From contig JAEZGN010000021.1 of assembly GCA_023437305.1 (NCBI GenBank), positions 124,001-188,000 of the forward strand: a DNA stretch of 64,000 bases. Direction: 5' to 3'. Shown piece after piece: positions 31,951 to 39,132 of this stretch (the stretch's first letter is position 1; every line of letters begins with the position of its first letter). Source of the DNA: Bacteroidota bacterium (GTDB lineage Bacteria > Bacteroidota > Bacteroidia > Bacteroidales > Dysgonomonadaceae). Both the position numbers and the translations under genes were made by a program. The notes beneath the pieces are model-generated. The model saw only the letters and a list, made by a program, of their open reading frames with translations, was not told the origin of the DNA and did not search any database.

Positions 31951-32832
31951 TTACTTATATATCTCTTTCTTTCCGGCCAGCAATGTATTTCTCATCAGGG
32001 AAATAATAGTCATTGGCCCTACCCCACCCGGCACAGGTGTGATAAACGAAGCTTTGGCTGCCACCTCATCGAAGGCAACATCCCCTTTGAGCTTAAATCC
32101 TGATTTAGTCTCAGCCGAAGGTACACGAGTAGTGCCCACATCGATCACTACAACGCCATCTTTCACCATGTCTCCTTTCAAGAACTCGGGAACACCCAAT
32201 GCAGCAATAATAATATCGGCACTTTGGCAAACTTCTTTTATATTCGGTGTGCGGCTATGACATACCGTTACTGTGGCATCGCCCGGATAGCCTTTTTGCA
32301 TCATCAGGTTTGCAACGGGTTTTCCTACAATATTGCTTCGACCAAGCACCACGCAGTGTTTGCCCTGAGTAGGAATCTCATATCGTTTCAGCAGTTCGAG
32401 TATCCCTGCCGGAGTAGCCGACACAAAGCATGGCAAACCGATAGACATACGCCCTACATTGATCGGATGAAATCCGTCTACATCTTTGCGGTAGTCGATC
32501 GCTTCTATTACTTTCTGTTCTGATATATGTTTCGGTAAAGGCAGTTGAACAATAAACCCGTCAACGTCGGCATCTTTGTTCAGCTTATCTACACAGGCCA
32601 AAAGTTCTTCTTCGCTTACATTATCCTCGAAGCGTATGAGTGACGACTTAAAGCCTACCTCTTCGCACGTACGCACTTTGCTGGCAACGTAAGTTTCGCT
32701 CCCTCCGTCGTGCCCCACCAATACTGCTGCCAGATGAGGGGTTTTACCTCCTGCGGCTTTTATTTTTGCGACCTCTTCGGCTATTTCTTTTTTCATTTGA
32801 GCCGATATGGCTTTACCATCGATTAATTGCAT
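31951..32832 (-). CDS. folD: Methylenetetrahydrofolate dehydrogenase / methenyl-THF cyclohydrolase
   Basis: 293 residues, the usual FolD length. It links 5,10-methylene-THF and 10-formyl-THF, the formyl donor used by PurN nearby. Family motifs: the catalytic-lysine region ETYVASKVRTCEEVGFKSSL near 48-68, the DVDGFHPINVGRM segment, the NAD(P)-binding VLGRSNIVGKPVANLM near 160-175 and the C-terminal PVPGGVGPMTIISLMRNTL. The ATG at 32832 begins LIDGKAISAQMKKEI, the normal N-terminus. Confidence 0.97.
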   Translation of the reverse strand: MQLIDGKAISAQMKKEIAEEVAKIKAAGGKTPHLAAVLVGHDGGSETYVASKVRTCEEVGFKSSLIRFEDNVSEEELLACVDKLNKDADVDGFIVQLPLPKHISEQKVIEAIDYRKDVDGFHPINVGRMSIGLPCFVSATPAGILELLKRYEIPTQGKHCVVLGRSNIVGKPVANLMMQKGYPGDATVTVCHSRTPNIKEVCQSADIIIAALGVPEFLKGDMVKDGVVVIDVGTTRVPSAETKSGFKLKGDVAFDEVAAKASFITPVPGGVGPMTIISLMRNTLLAGKKEIYK

Positions 32833-32866
32833 ATAAATTGCTTTAGATAAGAATTATTAGATGCCG

Positions 32867-32874
32867 CAAAGATA
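32867..32874 (-). promoter_or_regulatory. Possible -7 box of folD
   Basis: TATCTTTG on the minus strand fits TAnnTTTG, about 35 bases before the folD start. The nearest TTTG upstream (32887-32890) is too close to be a standard -33 box. Confidence 0.45.
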
Positions 32875-33016
32875 TAAAAATAGGAGCAAATTGCTGTTAA
32901 TAGACAGAAAGTTAATACTACCAAAAAGTTAATATGAATCCATATTATAGTCACTCTATCGAAAAATTACTTCATAAAAGATTAACAAAAAAAGGTATCC
33001 CTTTTCCTTTTTGTCG

Positions 33017-33024
33017 TATATTTG
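33017..33024 (+). promoter_or_regulatory. Possible -7 box of the DUF3298 lipoprotein-rsmG unit
   Basis: TATATTTG followed by C matches the -7 consensus, 82 bases before the lipoprotein start. No clear -33 box. Confidence 0.4.
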
Positions 33025-33106
33025 CTTCATGAAAAGAGATAAAAAACTATTAGCACAGATTTAACGTTAGTAGTATATACAGTAGTAGAAACTAAATGAT
33101 GTCCAT

Positions 33107-33949
33107 ATGAAATTCGCCTCTACACATATCAGTTTATTATTTATATTTTCCATTTTATTTTTTTCATGCGAAAACAAAAAAACGGATACAGTAAACAATA
33201 TTGTTTACGATTCTATTAGCGTGTCTAAAATATACCACTTAGACAATGACTCTACTAAGCCTTCGTGCTCAATAAAAATAAAATATATCTTCCCTGCAAA
33301 ATACGAAGACACGATTATGCTGGCCAAGATACAAAAGGAGTTTAACTATGCCTTGTTCGAAGACGAGGCTTCGGAATCACTCTCTCCGGCAAATGCGGTA
33401 GACAAATATGTAACCGACTATATTGCAAATTACAAAGAGGCAGCACAAGTGCAGTTCCCCGATTGGGAAAGCTCGGAAGATAGCGAAGACTATTTTTCGT
33501 TCTACAAAACGCTAAATTCCCAGATACTGTTTGACAAAGGAGGTATCATATCGTACCAGACGTCATCGATGGACTTTAAAGGTGGTGCCAACTCATCTAC
33601 ATTCTACAAAAATGTGAATATAGACCTGAAGACAGGAACTGTAATTACAGAAAAAGATATGTTTATCCCCGAATATAAAAAGCTGCTCAATACAATGCTT
33701 ACCGATAAGATCGTGGCACAGAACAATGTGAAGACAGCCGAAGACCTTCTCGAATTTGGATATTGGGGAATAGAAGACATAGCCGCCAACAACAATTTTT
33801 CGATCGACGACAAAGGGATAACCTACCTATTCAATCAGGGCGAATACTCAGCACCATCGCTGGGGGCTATCAAAGTTCCGTTTACATACAGTGAGTTGTA
33901 CCCGATATTAAAAGACAATTCTCCAATTTCTAGCTTCTCAGGAAAATAA
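33107..33949 (+). CDS. DUF3298-type lipoprotein
   Basis: 280 residues. The N-terminus is a lipoprotein signal with the lipobox ILFFSC (Cys about 21). The mature part resembles the DUF4163/DUF3298 layout of RsiV-like and PdaC-like periplasmic proteins: an N-terminal module (residues 60-160, ending in ISYQTSSMDFKGGANSSTFYK), the NVNIDLKTGTVITEKDMFIP segment and a C-terminal beta-rich module ending in FTYSELYPILKDN. RsiV relatives bind lysozyme, but no sigma factor is near, so that role is not supported. Its stop codon overlaps the rsmG start (TAATG), so the two are co-translated. Confidence 0.8.
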   Translation: MKFASTHISLLFIFSILFFSCENKKTDTVNNIVYDSISVSKIYHLDNDSTKPSCSIKIKYIFPAKYEDTIMLAKIQKEFNYALFEDEASESLSPANAVDKYVTDYIANYKEAAQVQFPDWESSEDSEDYFSFYKTLNSQILFDKGGIISYQTSSMDFKGGANSSTFYKNVNIDLKTGTVITEKDMFIPEYKKLLNTMLTDKIVAQNNVKTAEDLLEFGYWGIEDIAANNNFSIDDKGITYLFNQGEYSAPSLGAIKVPFTYSELYPILKDNSPISSFSGK

Positions 33950-34569
33950 TGGATATAATTCTTAAATACTTCCCTAATATTACAGAAAAGCAAAAACAAC
34001 AATTTGCTGCTCTATACGATCTGTATGCGGATTGGAATTCTAAAATAAATGTAATTTCACGCAAAGACATCGAAAATCTGTATACTCACCATGTCCTTCA
34101 CTCGTTGGGGATAGCCAAACTGATTCAGTTCAAAGACGGCTCAAAGATTATGGATGTAGGTACAGGAGGCGGCTTTCCGGGAGTACCGCTCGCCATATTG
34201 TTTCCCAAGTGTAACTTCCTGTTGGTAGACAGTATCGGGAAAAAGATAAGGGTTGCCACAGAAGTTTCGAGCGCCATCGGATTAGAAAATATTCAATTTC
34301 GCCATTGTCGCGCCGAAGATGTAAAAGAACAATTCGACTTTGTGGTAAGCCGTGCAGTAATGCCTCTACCCGATTTGGTGAAAATCATACGGAAAAATGT
34401 ATCGAAAGAACAGCAAAATGCTCTGCCAAACGGACTGATATGCCTCAAAGGGGGGAACTTGGAAGGGGAGCTAAAGCCATTCAAGAAAACTGCCGAAGCG
34501 GACGACCTGTCGATGTACTTCGAAGAAGAGTACTTTAAGACAAAGAAGATCGTTTATGTGCTGATCTGA
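33949..34569 (+). CDS. rsmG: 16S rRNA (guanine527-N7)-methyltransferase
   Basis: 206 residues. RsmG (GidB) methylates N7 of G527 in the 530 loop of 16S rRNA with SAM. The N-terminal helical part contains the family segment YDLYADWNSKINVISRKDIE followed by YTHHVLHSL, and the SAM motif is KIMDVGTGGGFPGVPLAILF near 66-85, followed by LLVDSIGKKIRVATEV. Length and layout are normal. It overlaps the preceding lipoprotein gene by one base. Confidence 0.96.
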   Translation: MDIILKYFPNITEKQKQQFAALYDLYADWNSKINVISRKDIENLYTHHVLHSLGIAKLIQFKDGSKIMDVGTGGGFPGVPLAILFPKCNFLLVDSIGKKIRVATEVSSAIGLENIQFRHCRAEDVKEQFDFVVSRAVMPLPDLVKIIRKNVSKEQQNALPNGLICLKGGNLEGELKPFKKTAEADDLSMYFEEEYFKTKKIVYVLI

Positions 34570-34612
34570 GATAAGAAAATACTTCTTACTACTAACCTTA
34601 AATTTATCGGTG

Positions 34613-35053
34613 ATGAAAAATCTACTCGTTGTTTTTCTATGCCTCTTTTTTGTCGGATGCCAATTCAATCAGACCACTACAAAAGGTATTGACTCTGCTC
34701 CGGGGAATGAAGTAGAAATAGGCAAAAAAGCTTTACGCTTTGCGGAATCAGATCAGATTGATAGTTTATTAACCCTGTTCGACAAGAGTGCGAATGTGAG
34801 TGAAAAAGCTATTAAACCGTTTATTGCGGCATGGAAACCCACTTTCAACCAGTATATTTTCCCCGACAAATCGAATATCAGAGTATCAAAGACCGTAAGT
34901 AAAAGTATAGGAGGCACACAAGAGTTTATCGCCGTAATATATCCATATACAGACGGAACAAATTCACCCACCAAAGATTTTGTAATTACATTCCTCAATG
35001 AGAAAATAGTAAAGATGGAATTGCAAGAGACCCGTGCAATTAAAATATTTTAA
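34613..35053 (+). CDS. Small lipoprotein of unknown function
   Basis: 146 residues from the ATG at 34613; a GTG one codon earlier is possible. Lipoprotein signal with lipobox LFFVGC (Cys16). The mature part (about 130 residues) has a helix-rich first half (GKKALRFAESDQIDSLLTLF) and a strand-rich second half (EFIAVIYPYTD, KDFVITFLNEKIVKMEL), a layout like small NTF2/cystatin-type folds such as DUF3887, but I cannot assign it with confidence. It follows rsmG by 43 bases and may be in its transcript. Confidence 0.7.
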   Translation: MKNLLVVFLCLFFVGCQFNQTTTKGIDSAPGNEVEIGKKALRFAESDQIDSLLTLFDKSANVSEKAIKPFIAAWKPTFNQYIFPDKSNIRVSKTVSKSIGGTQEFIAVIYPYTDGTNSPTKDFVITFLNEKIVKMELQETRAIKIF

Positions 35054-35154
35054 GCGTTTTGTCCAATATTTACGCGAATGATCGTTGCCTGTCATACAGA
35101 CAAAGGAAACATCTTTTCCCTATAAGAAAAAAGTATATTTTTATTCACTTTTAT

Positions 35155-35184
35155 TTTGTAGTGTAATTTTTTTATCTATCTTTG
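35155..35184 (+). promoter_or_regulatory. Promoter of the Rrf2 regulator gene
   Basis: TTTG at 35155-35158, spacer 18, TATCTTTG at 35177-35184. The near-by sequence GTAC-TGTAATAAAAATAATTACAG directly after it is an inverted repeat (CTGTAAT/ATTACAG, 35187-35206) that could be the autoregulatory operator of the Rrf2 protein. This promoter overlaps an upstream in-frame start at 35182, which speaks for translation from 35209. Confidence 0.6.
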
Positions 35185-35186
35185 TA

Positions 35187-35206
35187 CTGTAATAAAAATA
35201 ATTACA
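35187..35206. promoter_or_regulatory. Palindromic operator candidate before the Rrf2 gene
   Basis: CTGTAAT, six bases, ATTACAG: a perfect 7-base inverted repeat just after the -7 box and right before the start codon. Rrf2 proteins often repress themselves at such a site; inference. Confidence 0.5.
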
Positions 35207-35208
35207 GA

Positions 35209-35619
35209 ATGAACGATCGTAGATTTGTCATATCAATGCATATATTAGTATTACTCTCCAAATTTCCGGACGAGCTGCTCTCTTCCGATTTTTTGGCGGG
35301 GAGTATGAATATTAATCCTGTATTGGTAAGAAAAGAGCTATCAAACCTTCGCAAGCATAATATTGTTATAAGTAAGGAGGGTAAAAACGGAGGGTGTATG
35401 CTTGCCAAGCCTGCCAACGAAATATTCCTATCGGATGTATATAAGATCGTAAGCACACATTCGATATTGGGCAACGAACTGGCATCGCCTAATCCGAAGT
35501 GCCCTGTTGGTAAACAAATAAATGAGCATTTGTACGACCTGAATAAAGAAGCCGAAGATATAATGATAAGCCGATTGGCTAACCAAACGTTAGCTGATTT
35601 CAGCAATAGATTTGAATAA
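35209..35619 (+). CDS. Rrf2-family transcriptional regulator
   Basis: 136 residues from the ATG at 35209. An upstream in-frame ATG at 35182 lies on the -7 box and is unlikely. The winged-helix DNA-binding domain is at residues 1-70 (SDFLAGSMNINPVLVRKELS is helix-turn-helix, ISKEGKNGGCMLAKPANEIF the wing, typical of Rrf2). Only two cysteines are present (in GGCMLAK and PKCPVGK), so the three-Cys cluster site of IscR is absent; this is closer to the YwnA/CymR-type members. The following oxidoreductase is a common partner and probable target. Confidence 0.92.
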   Translation: MNDRRFVISMHILVLLSKFPDELLSSDFLAGSMNINPVLVRKELSNLRKHNIVISKEGKNGGCMLAKPANEIFLSDVYKIVSTHSILGNELASPNPKCPVGKQINEHLYDLNKEAEDIMISRLANQTLADFSNRFE

Positions 35620-35692
35620 AAAAATTTAAACAAAACTGTAACATAAAAACATACAGTATAAAAATATTAATTAATCAATAAAAAAGAAAGTT

Positions 35693-36346
35693 ATGAAGAA
35701 AATAGCATTAATAGGAGCCACAGGCTTTGTAGGCTCACACTTATTGACAGAGTTAGTAAACAGAGGTTATCAAGTAACAGCATTTGCACGCTCTACGGAT
35801 AAAATTCCGGTGAAAGACGGTAACCCCAAGACAGTCGCCTTGGATGTTACAAATACAAAAGCACTGGTAGAAGCACTTAAAGGCAGCGATCTTGTGCTAA
35901 GCGCATTTAATGCAGGATGGACTAACCCGAATATATATGACGATTTCATAAAAGGATCGGAAGCAATACAGAAGGCTGTAAAAGAAGCAGGTGTAAAACG
36001 TTACATCGTAATCGGAGGAGCAGGTAGCCTCTACATAGACGGCAAACAACTTGTAGACGGTGAAGATTTCCCCAAAGATATCAAACCGGGAGCTACCGCA
36101 GCAAGAGACTATCTGGATATCTTGAAGAAAGAAACAGAACTGGATTGGACAATGTTTTCGCCTGCCATCAATATGCACCAAGGCATCAAAACAGGACGGA
36201 CAGGCAAGTATCGATTGGGAACAGACGAACCTGTGTTCGACAAAGACGGAGAATCTACCCTGTCTGTTGAAGATATGTCTGTAGCTATTGTTGACGAAAT
36301 TGAGAACCACAAATTCCCTCGCCAACGCTTTACCGCAGCATATTAA
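35693..36346 (+). CDS. NAD(P)-binding oxidoreductase (atypical SDR, NmrA/YwnB-like)
   Basis: 217 residues. The Rossmann nucleotide-binding motif is KIALIGATGFVGSHLLTELV at the N-terminus, with AFARSTDKIP giving an arginine that would favour NADP. The rest (VKEAGVKRYIVIGGAGSLYI, FSPAINMHQGIKTGRTGKYR) follows the atypical SDR pattern of NAD(P)H-binding flavin-reductase-like proteins. The Tyr-x-x-x-Lys of classical SDRs is not evident. Placed 73 bases after an Rrf2 regulator, a pairing seen in many genomes and linked to redox or electrophile stress; the substrate is not known. Confidence 0.88.
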   Translation: MKKIALIGATGFVGSHLLTELVNRGYQVTAFARSTDKIPVKDGNPKTVALDVTNTKALVEALKGSDLVLSAFNAGWTNPNIYDDFIKGSEAIQKAVKEAGVKRYIVIGGAGSLYIDGKQLVDGEDFPKDIKPGATAARDYLDILKKETELDWTMFSPAINMHQGIKTGRTGKYRLGTDEPVFDKDGESTLSVEDMSVAIVDEIENHKFPRQRFTAAY

Positions 36347-36358
36347 TCCTATATAATT

Positions 36359-36424
36359 AAATCATCCTGAGCGTACTGAGGACTATCTCGTTAAAGAGAC
36401 ATTCCTTGCCGCTCAGGATGATTT
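36359..36424. repeat. Palindromic repeat family, copy 9 (short, likely bidirectional terminator)
   Basis: AAATCATCCTGAGCG at the left and CGCTCAGGATGATTT at the right are exactly complementary over 15 bases; the inner part has GACTATCTCGTTAAAGAGAC. It fills the space between two convergent genes, touching the Ada stop codon at 36425, and could act as terminator for both. Confidence 0.8.
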
Positions 36425-37462
36425 TTATTTATTATCTTTTTCCAGATCGATAAGCTTCCGCTTGCGCCACAATCCTCCCGCATAGCCTGTCAACGATCCG
36501 TCGGAACCCACAACCCGATGACACGGTATTATGATCGCAATCTTGTTCATGCCGTTTGCATTAGCCACAGCCCTTACCGACGATGGCTTGCCTAGGACTT
36601 CCGCCTGTCTGAGATAAGAAGAAGTAGTGCCATAGGGAATTTCAACGAGTGCTTGCCATACCTGTTTCTGAAAGTCTGTGCCGGATATATCCAACGGAAC
36701 ATTAAACTCTTTCAGTCTTCCTTCAAAGTAGGCGTCCAATTCTTCTTTCAGTTGTTCAAAATATTTATTCTGTCCCTGCACAATATTAGCATTATGATAC
36801 TTGGCTAATTGTTTCAGCTCGGTTTCTAATCCTTTACGATCCGAAAACTCGAGTAAACAGACTCCTTTATCCGTAGCACAGGCCACCATTGTTCCCAAAT
36901 CTGTTTCTATACGGATGAAGTCTATGACGTGCTTTTCTTTGCTATTTTTGGGCGATACACCAAACACCTTCTTAAACGAATCGTTGAAGCCACTGAGAGA
37001 CTCATAGCCCGAATCGAAAGCAATATCGGTGACAGATGTGCCGGTCTGCAATTTTTTGAATGCTGTATTTATCCTGTACATACGCTGATAGGCATGAAAA
37101 GTGATACCATGATTCTTGAGAAACCAACGGCGGATTTTACTAGGCTCTATTTCCAGCTTCAACAGATCGTAATCCTTGAGCTTCAAAGATGGGTCTTCGT
37201 CCAAAAGCCTTAATACACGGTCTACATACTCGGGGGTGCTCCCTGCTTTCTCCATCGGATGGCAAACCTTGCAGGCTCTGTATCCTTTGAGTATGGCATC
37301 TCTTGCAGAAGCGAAGAACTCTACATTCTCCCTCTTGGGCTTGCGGGCTGTGCATGTAGGACGGCAAAAGATCCCTGTTGTCTTTATTCCCGCAAAGAAT
37401 GTTCCTTCGAATGAAGGGTCTTTGGCAACCAATGCCTCATAAAATATATCGTCTTTTTTCAT
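36425..37462 (-). CDS. ada: Ada: bifunctional methylphosphotriester / O6-alkylguanine-DNA methyltransferase and regulator
   Basis: 345 residues with all three Ada modules. Residues 1-75 are the zinc domain with Cys33, Cys37, Cys64 and Cys67 (GIFCRPTCTARKPKREN; GYRACKVCHP), which takes methyl groups from DNA phosphotriesters. Residues about 85-180 are an AraC-type DNA-binding domain (VTDIAFDSGYESLSGFNDSF). The C-terminal half is the O6-alkylguanine methyltransferase with the active-site Cys in IIIPCHRVVGSDGSLTGYAG. It repairs alkylated DNA and, once methylated, activates the adaptive response. No alkA-like partner is next to it. Confidence 0.96.
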   Translation of the reverse strand: MKKDDIFYEALVAKDPSFEGTFFAGIKTTGIFCRPTCTARKPKRENVEFFASARDAILKGYRACKVCHPMEKAGSTPEYVDRVLRLLDEDPSLKLKDYDLLKLEIEPSKIRRWFLKNHGITFHAYQRMYRINTAFKKLQTGTSVTDIAFDSGYESLSGFNDSFKKVFGVSPKNSKEKHVIDFIRIETDLGTMVACATDKGVCLLEFSDRKGLETELKQLAKYHNANIVQGQNKYFEQLKEELDAYFEGRLKEFNVPLDISGTDFQKQVWQALVEIPYGTTSSYLRQAEVLGKPSSVRAVANANGMNKIAIIIPCHRVVGSDGSLTGYAGGLWRKRKLIDLEKDNK

Positions 37463-37590
37463 ATCTTCTTTTTATAACAAAGCTAAGAATAGATATATGC
37501 CTTTACAACCGATAAATTTACATGTATTTTTAATTAAAACCTGACCTATTGAAATACTTTGAAATTGTCTCTATATCGAAGTTAGTCTTC

Positions 37591-37631
37591 AAAAAAAAAA
37601 TCGGTTGCAATGATACCATCACAACCGATTC
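37591..37631 (-). terminator. Terminator of the Met/His-rich small protein gene
   Basis: On the minus strand AATCGGTTG and CAACCGATT enclose a further short stem (TGAT/ATCA) and are followed by a run of ten T residues. It starts 17 bases after the stop codon. Confidence 0.85.
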
Positions 37632-37647
37632 TCCAATATAATTATTC

Positions 37648-37959
37648 TTATTGACCGAAACCAAAATGTCCGTGCATACCGTGCATCCCATGCATCCGAC
37701 ATTCGAAAGCTTTTTTCTTTTCGTCAACAAATGCTTGTTTCTCTTCGCTCGACATACTCATCCACTTTTCACATCGGGAGTCTATTGCCTCTACAGAGAA
37801 ATGGTCTTCGTGATTATCAAGGCCTTCCATACGTTTATTCATAAACTCCAATTTTTCACTATCTGTCATTTTAGACCATGATTCTTTAAATTCTTTTCTT
37901 GCATCTTTATCGAAAGGGTTTCCACCAAAGAATCCCATTCCAAAACCTCTTGTTCTCAT
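37648..37959 (-). CDS. Small Met/His-rich protein of unknown function
   Basis: 103 residues, no signal peptide. The N-terminus is Gly/Phe-rich (MRTRGFGMGFFGGNPFDKDA). The middle is charged and helical (DARKEFKESWSKMTDSEKLE, then SSEEKQAFVDEKKKAFECR), with two repeats of a T/S-x-x-E-K pattern that resembles Spy/CpxP-like or heavy-metal sensor helices. The tail MHGMHGMHGHFGFGQ has three tandem Met-His-Gly units, suitable for binding copper, nickel or zinc; two Cys are also present. I do not recognise the family. A 29-codon relic and a hairpin lie upstream. Metal handling is inference from residue content. Confidence 0.72.
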   Translation of the reverse strand: MRTRGFGMGFFGGNPFDKDARKEFKESWSKMTDSEKLEFMNKRMEGLDNHEDHFSVEAIDSRCEKWMSMSSEEKQAFVDEKKKAFECRMHGMHGMHGHFGFGQ

Positions 37960-38407
37960 AATTTATTCAGTTTTACATTTTACAATCTATTTATTAAGAG
38001 CGCTCTATTCATGTAGACTCCTGAGCGCGAAAAATATTTTAAGGAATTACTCCTTTTAAACAAAATTCACATTTCGTGTTCATCTAAAGATTGTCAAACA
38101 CTGTTGCTTTAGGTATAAATTGGGCATACAACCAAACAGCTATTAACGCAATAACCGCTGCTGTTGCATACAAAATAAAACAGAAATAATATACTACGCC
38201 TCAATAAAAGGGATAAGACGAAGCTCTAAAAGACAGCACTTTGCCGCACTTGATTTAAATAATTGTATATAAACATTTTACACCTAAACCATTTATTACA
38301 ACATCTAATTTCAGGAATGGCGGTAATAAATTAGTTAACAACTTGTAAACTTCCTATCAAACTGATAAAAAGTCAAGCCTACAATATTAGTTCTGACTAA
38401 AAACTGG
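37960..38407. other. Intergenic stretch with two stem-loops and a short reading frame
   Basis: No long gene. Contains GCGCTC...GAGCGC (38000-38028), the hairpin AAGGAATTACTCCTT (38041-38055) and, on the minus strand at 38084-38173, a 29-codon frame starting with TTG that encodes one hydrophobic span (AAVIALIAVWLYAQFIP). The frame has no good start codon and is preceded by a stop, so it is probably a decayed small membrane protein; the AAGGA hairpin with its T-rich flank would be its terminator. Confidence 0.4.
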
Positions 38408-38415
38408 TAACTTTG
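38408..38415 (+). promoter_or_regulatory. -7 box of the MBL hydrolase-gcvP unit
   Basis: TAACTTTG followed by C fits the consensus, 58 bases before the ATG. A weak TTAG at 38387-38390 is the only -33 candidate. Confidence 0.5.
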
Positions 38416-38473
38416 CAGCGGCAATGATTATACAATGTATAATCTTTTTTAACAGATAGTTACTAAAATATAT

Positions 38474-39115
38474 ATGGAAGTAAAAATATTTGAATTTAAC
38501 CCCATCAGTGAGAATACATATATCGCATACGATGAAACAAAAGAGTGCGTTATCATTGATCCGGGTTGTTTTTTTCAAGATGAGAAAGAGCTTTTGCTGA
38601 ACTTCATCTTAGACAACGAGTTAGTTGTAAAACATCTACTTAATACACACCTACATTTCGATCACGTATTCGGAAATAATTTTATCTACGAGCAATTCAA
38701 ACTGGAAACAATGGCCAACAAGGGTGATGAGTTCTTACTCGAACAACTCCCTACCCAATTACAAATGTTTGGCTTCACAAATGAAGACACGAGAATACCC
38801 AAGGTGGGAAAATATCTGAACGAAAATGATGTTGTAACCTTCGGTAATCAAAGGCTCATAGTAATGCAAATACCGGGACACTCGCCGGGCAGCATTGTTT
38901 TCTACAATCAGGAAGCCGGTTGTGTTTTTGTAGGCGATGTATTGTTCAGAGGCAGTGTAGGACGTACCGACCTGGCGGGAGGCAACCACAAACAACTGAT
39001 AGACGGCATAAAAGAGAAATTGATGAAACTGCCACCCGACACAGTGGTATATTCGGGTCACGGGCCGTTGACCACAATCAGAGAAGAAGCTAGAAACAAT
39101 TTTTATTTACAATAA
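38474..39115 (+). CDS. MBL-fold metallo-hydrolase (glyoxalase II-like)
   Basis: 213 residues. The metal-binding motif HxHxDH is in NTHLHFDHVFGN (His about 58, 60 and Asp/His 62-63); further ligands are in IPGHSPGSIVFY (His), VFVGDVLF (Asp) and VYSGHGPLTTI (His). This is the layout of small glyoxalase II-like and YcbL-type hydrolases that split S-lactoylglutathione or other thioesters. Substrate unknown; Bacteroidota generally lack glutathione, so a different thiol is likely. gcvP follows after 17 bases. Confidence 0.92.
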   Translation: MEVKIFEFNPISENTYIAYDETKECVIIDPGCFFQDEKELLLNFILDNELVVKHLLNTHLHFDHVFGNNFIYEQFKLETMANKGDEFLLEQLPTQLQMFGFTNEDTRIPKVGKYLNENDVVTFGNQRLIVMQIPGHSPGSIVFYNQEAGCVFVGDVLFRGSVGRTDLAGGNHKQLIDGIKEKLMKLPPDTVVYSGHGPLTTIREEARNNFYLQ

Positions 39116-39132
39116 AACGATACTTAGAATCC

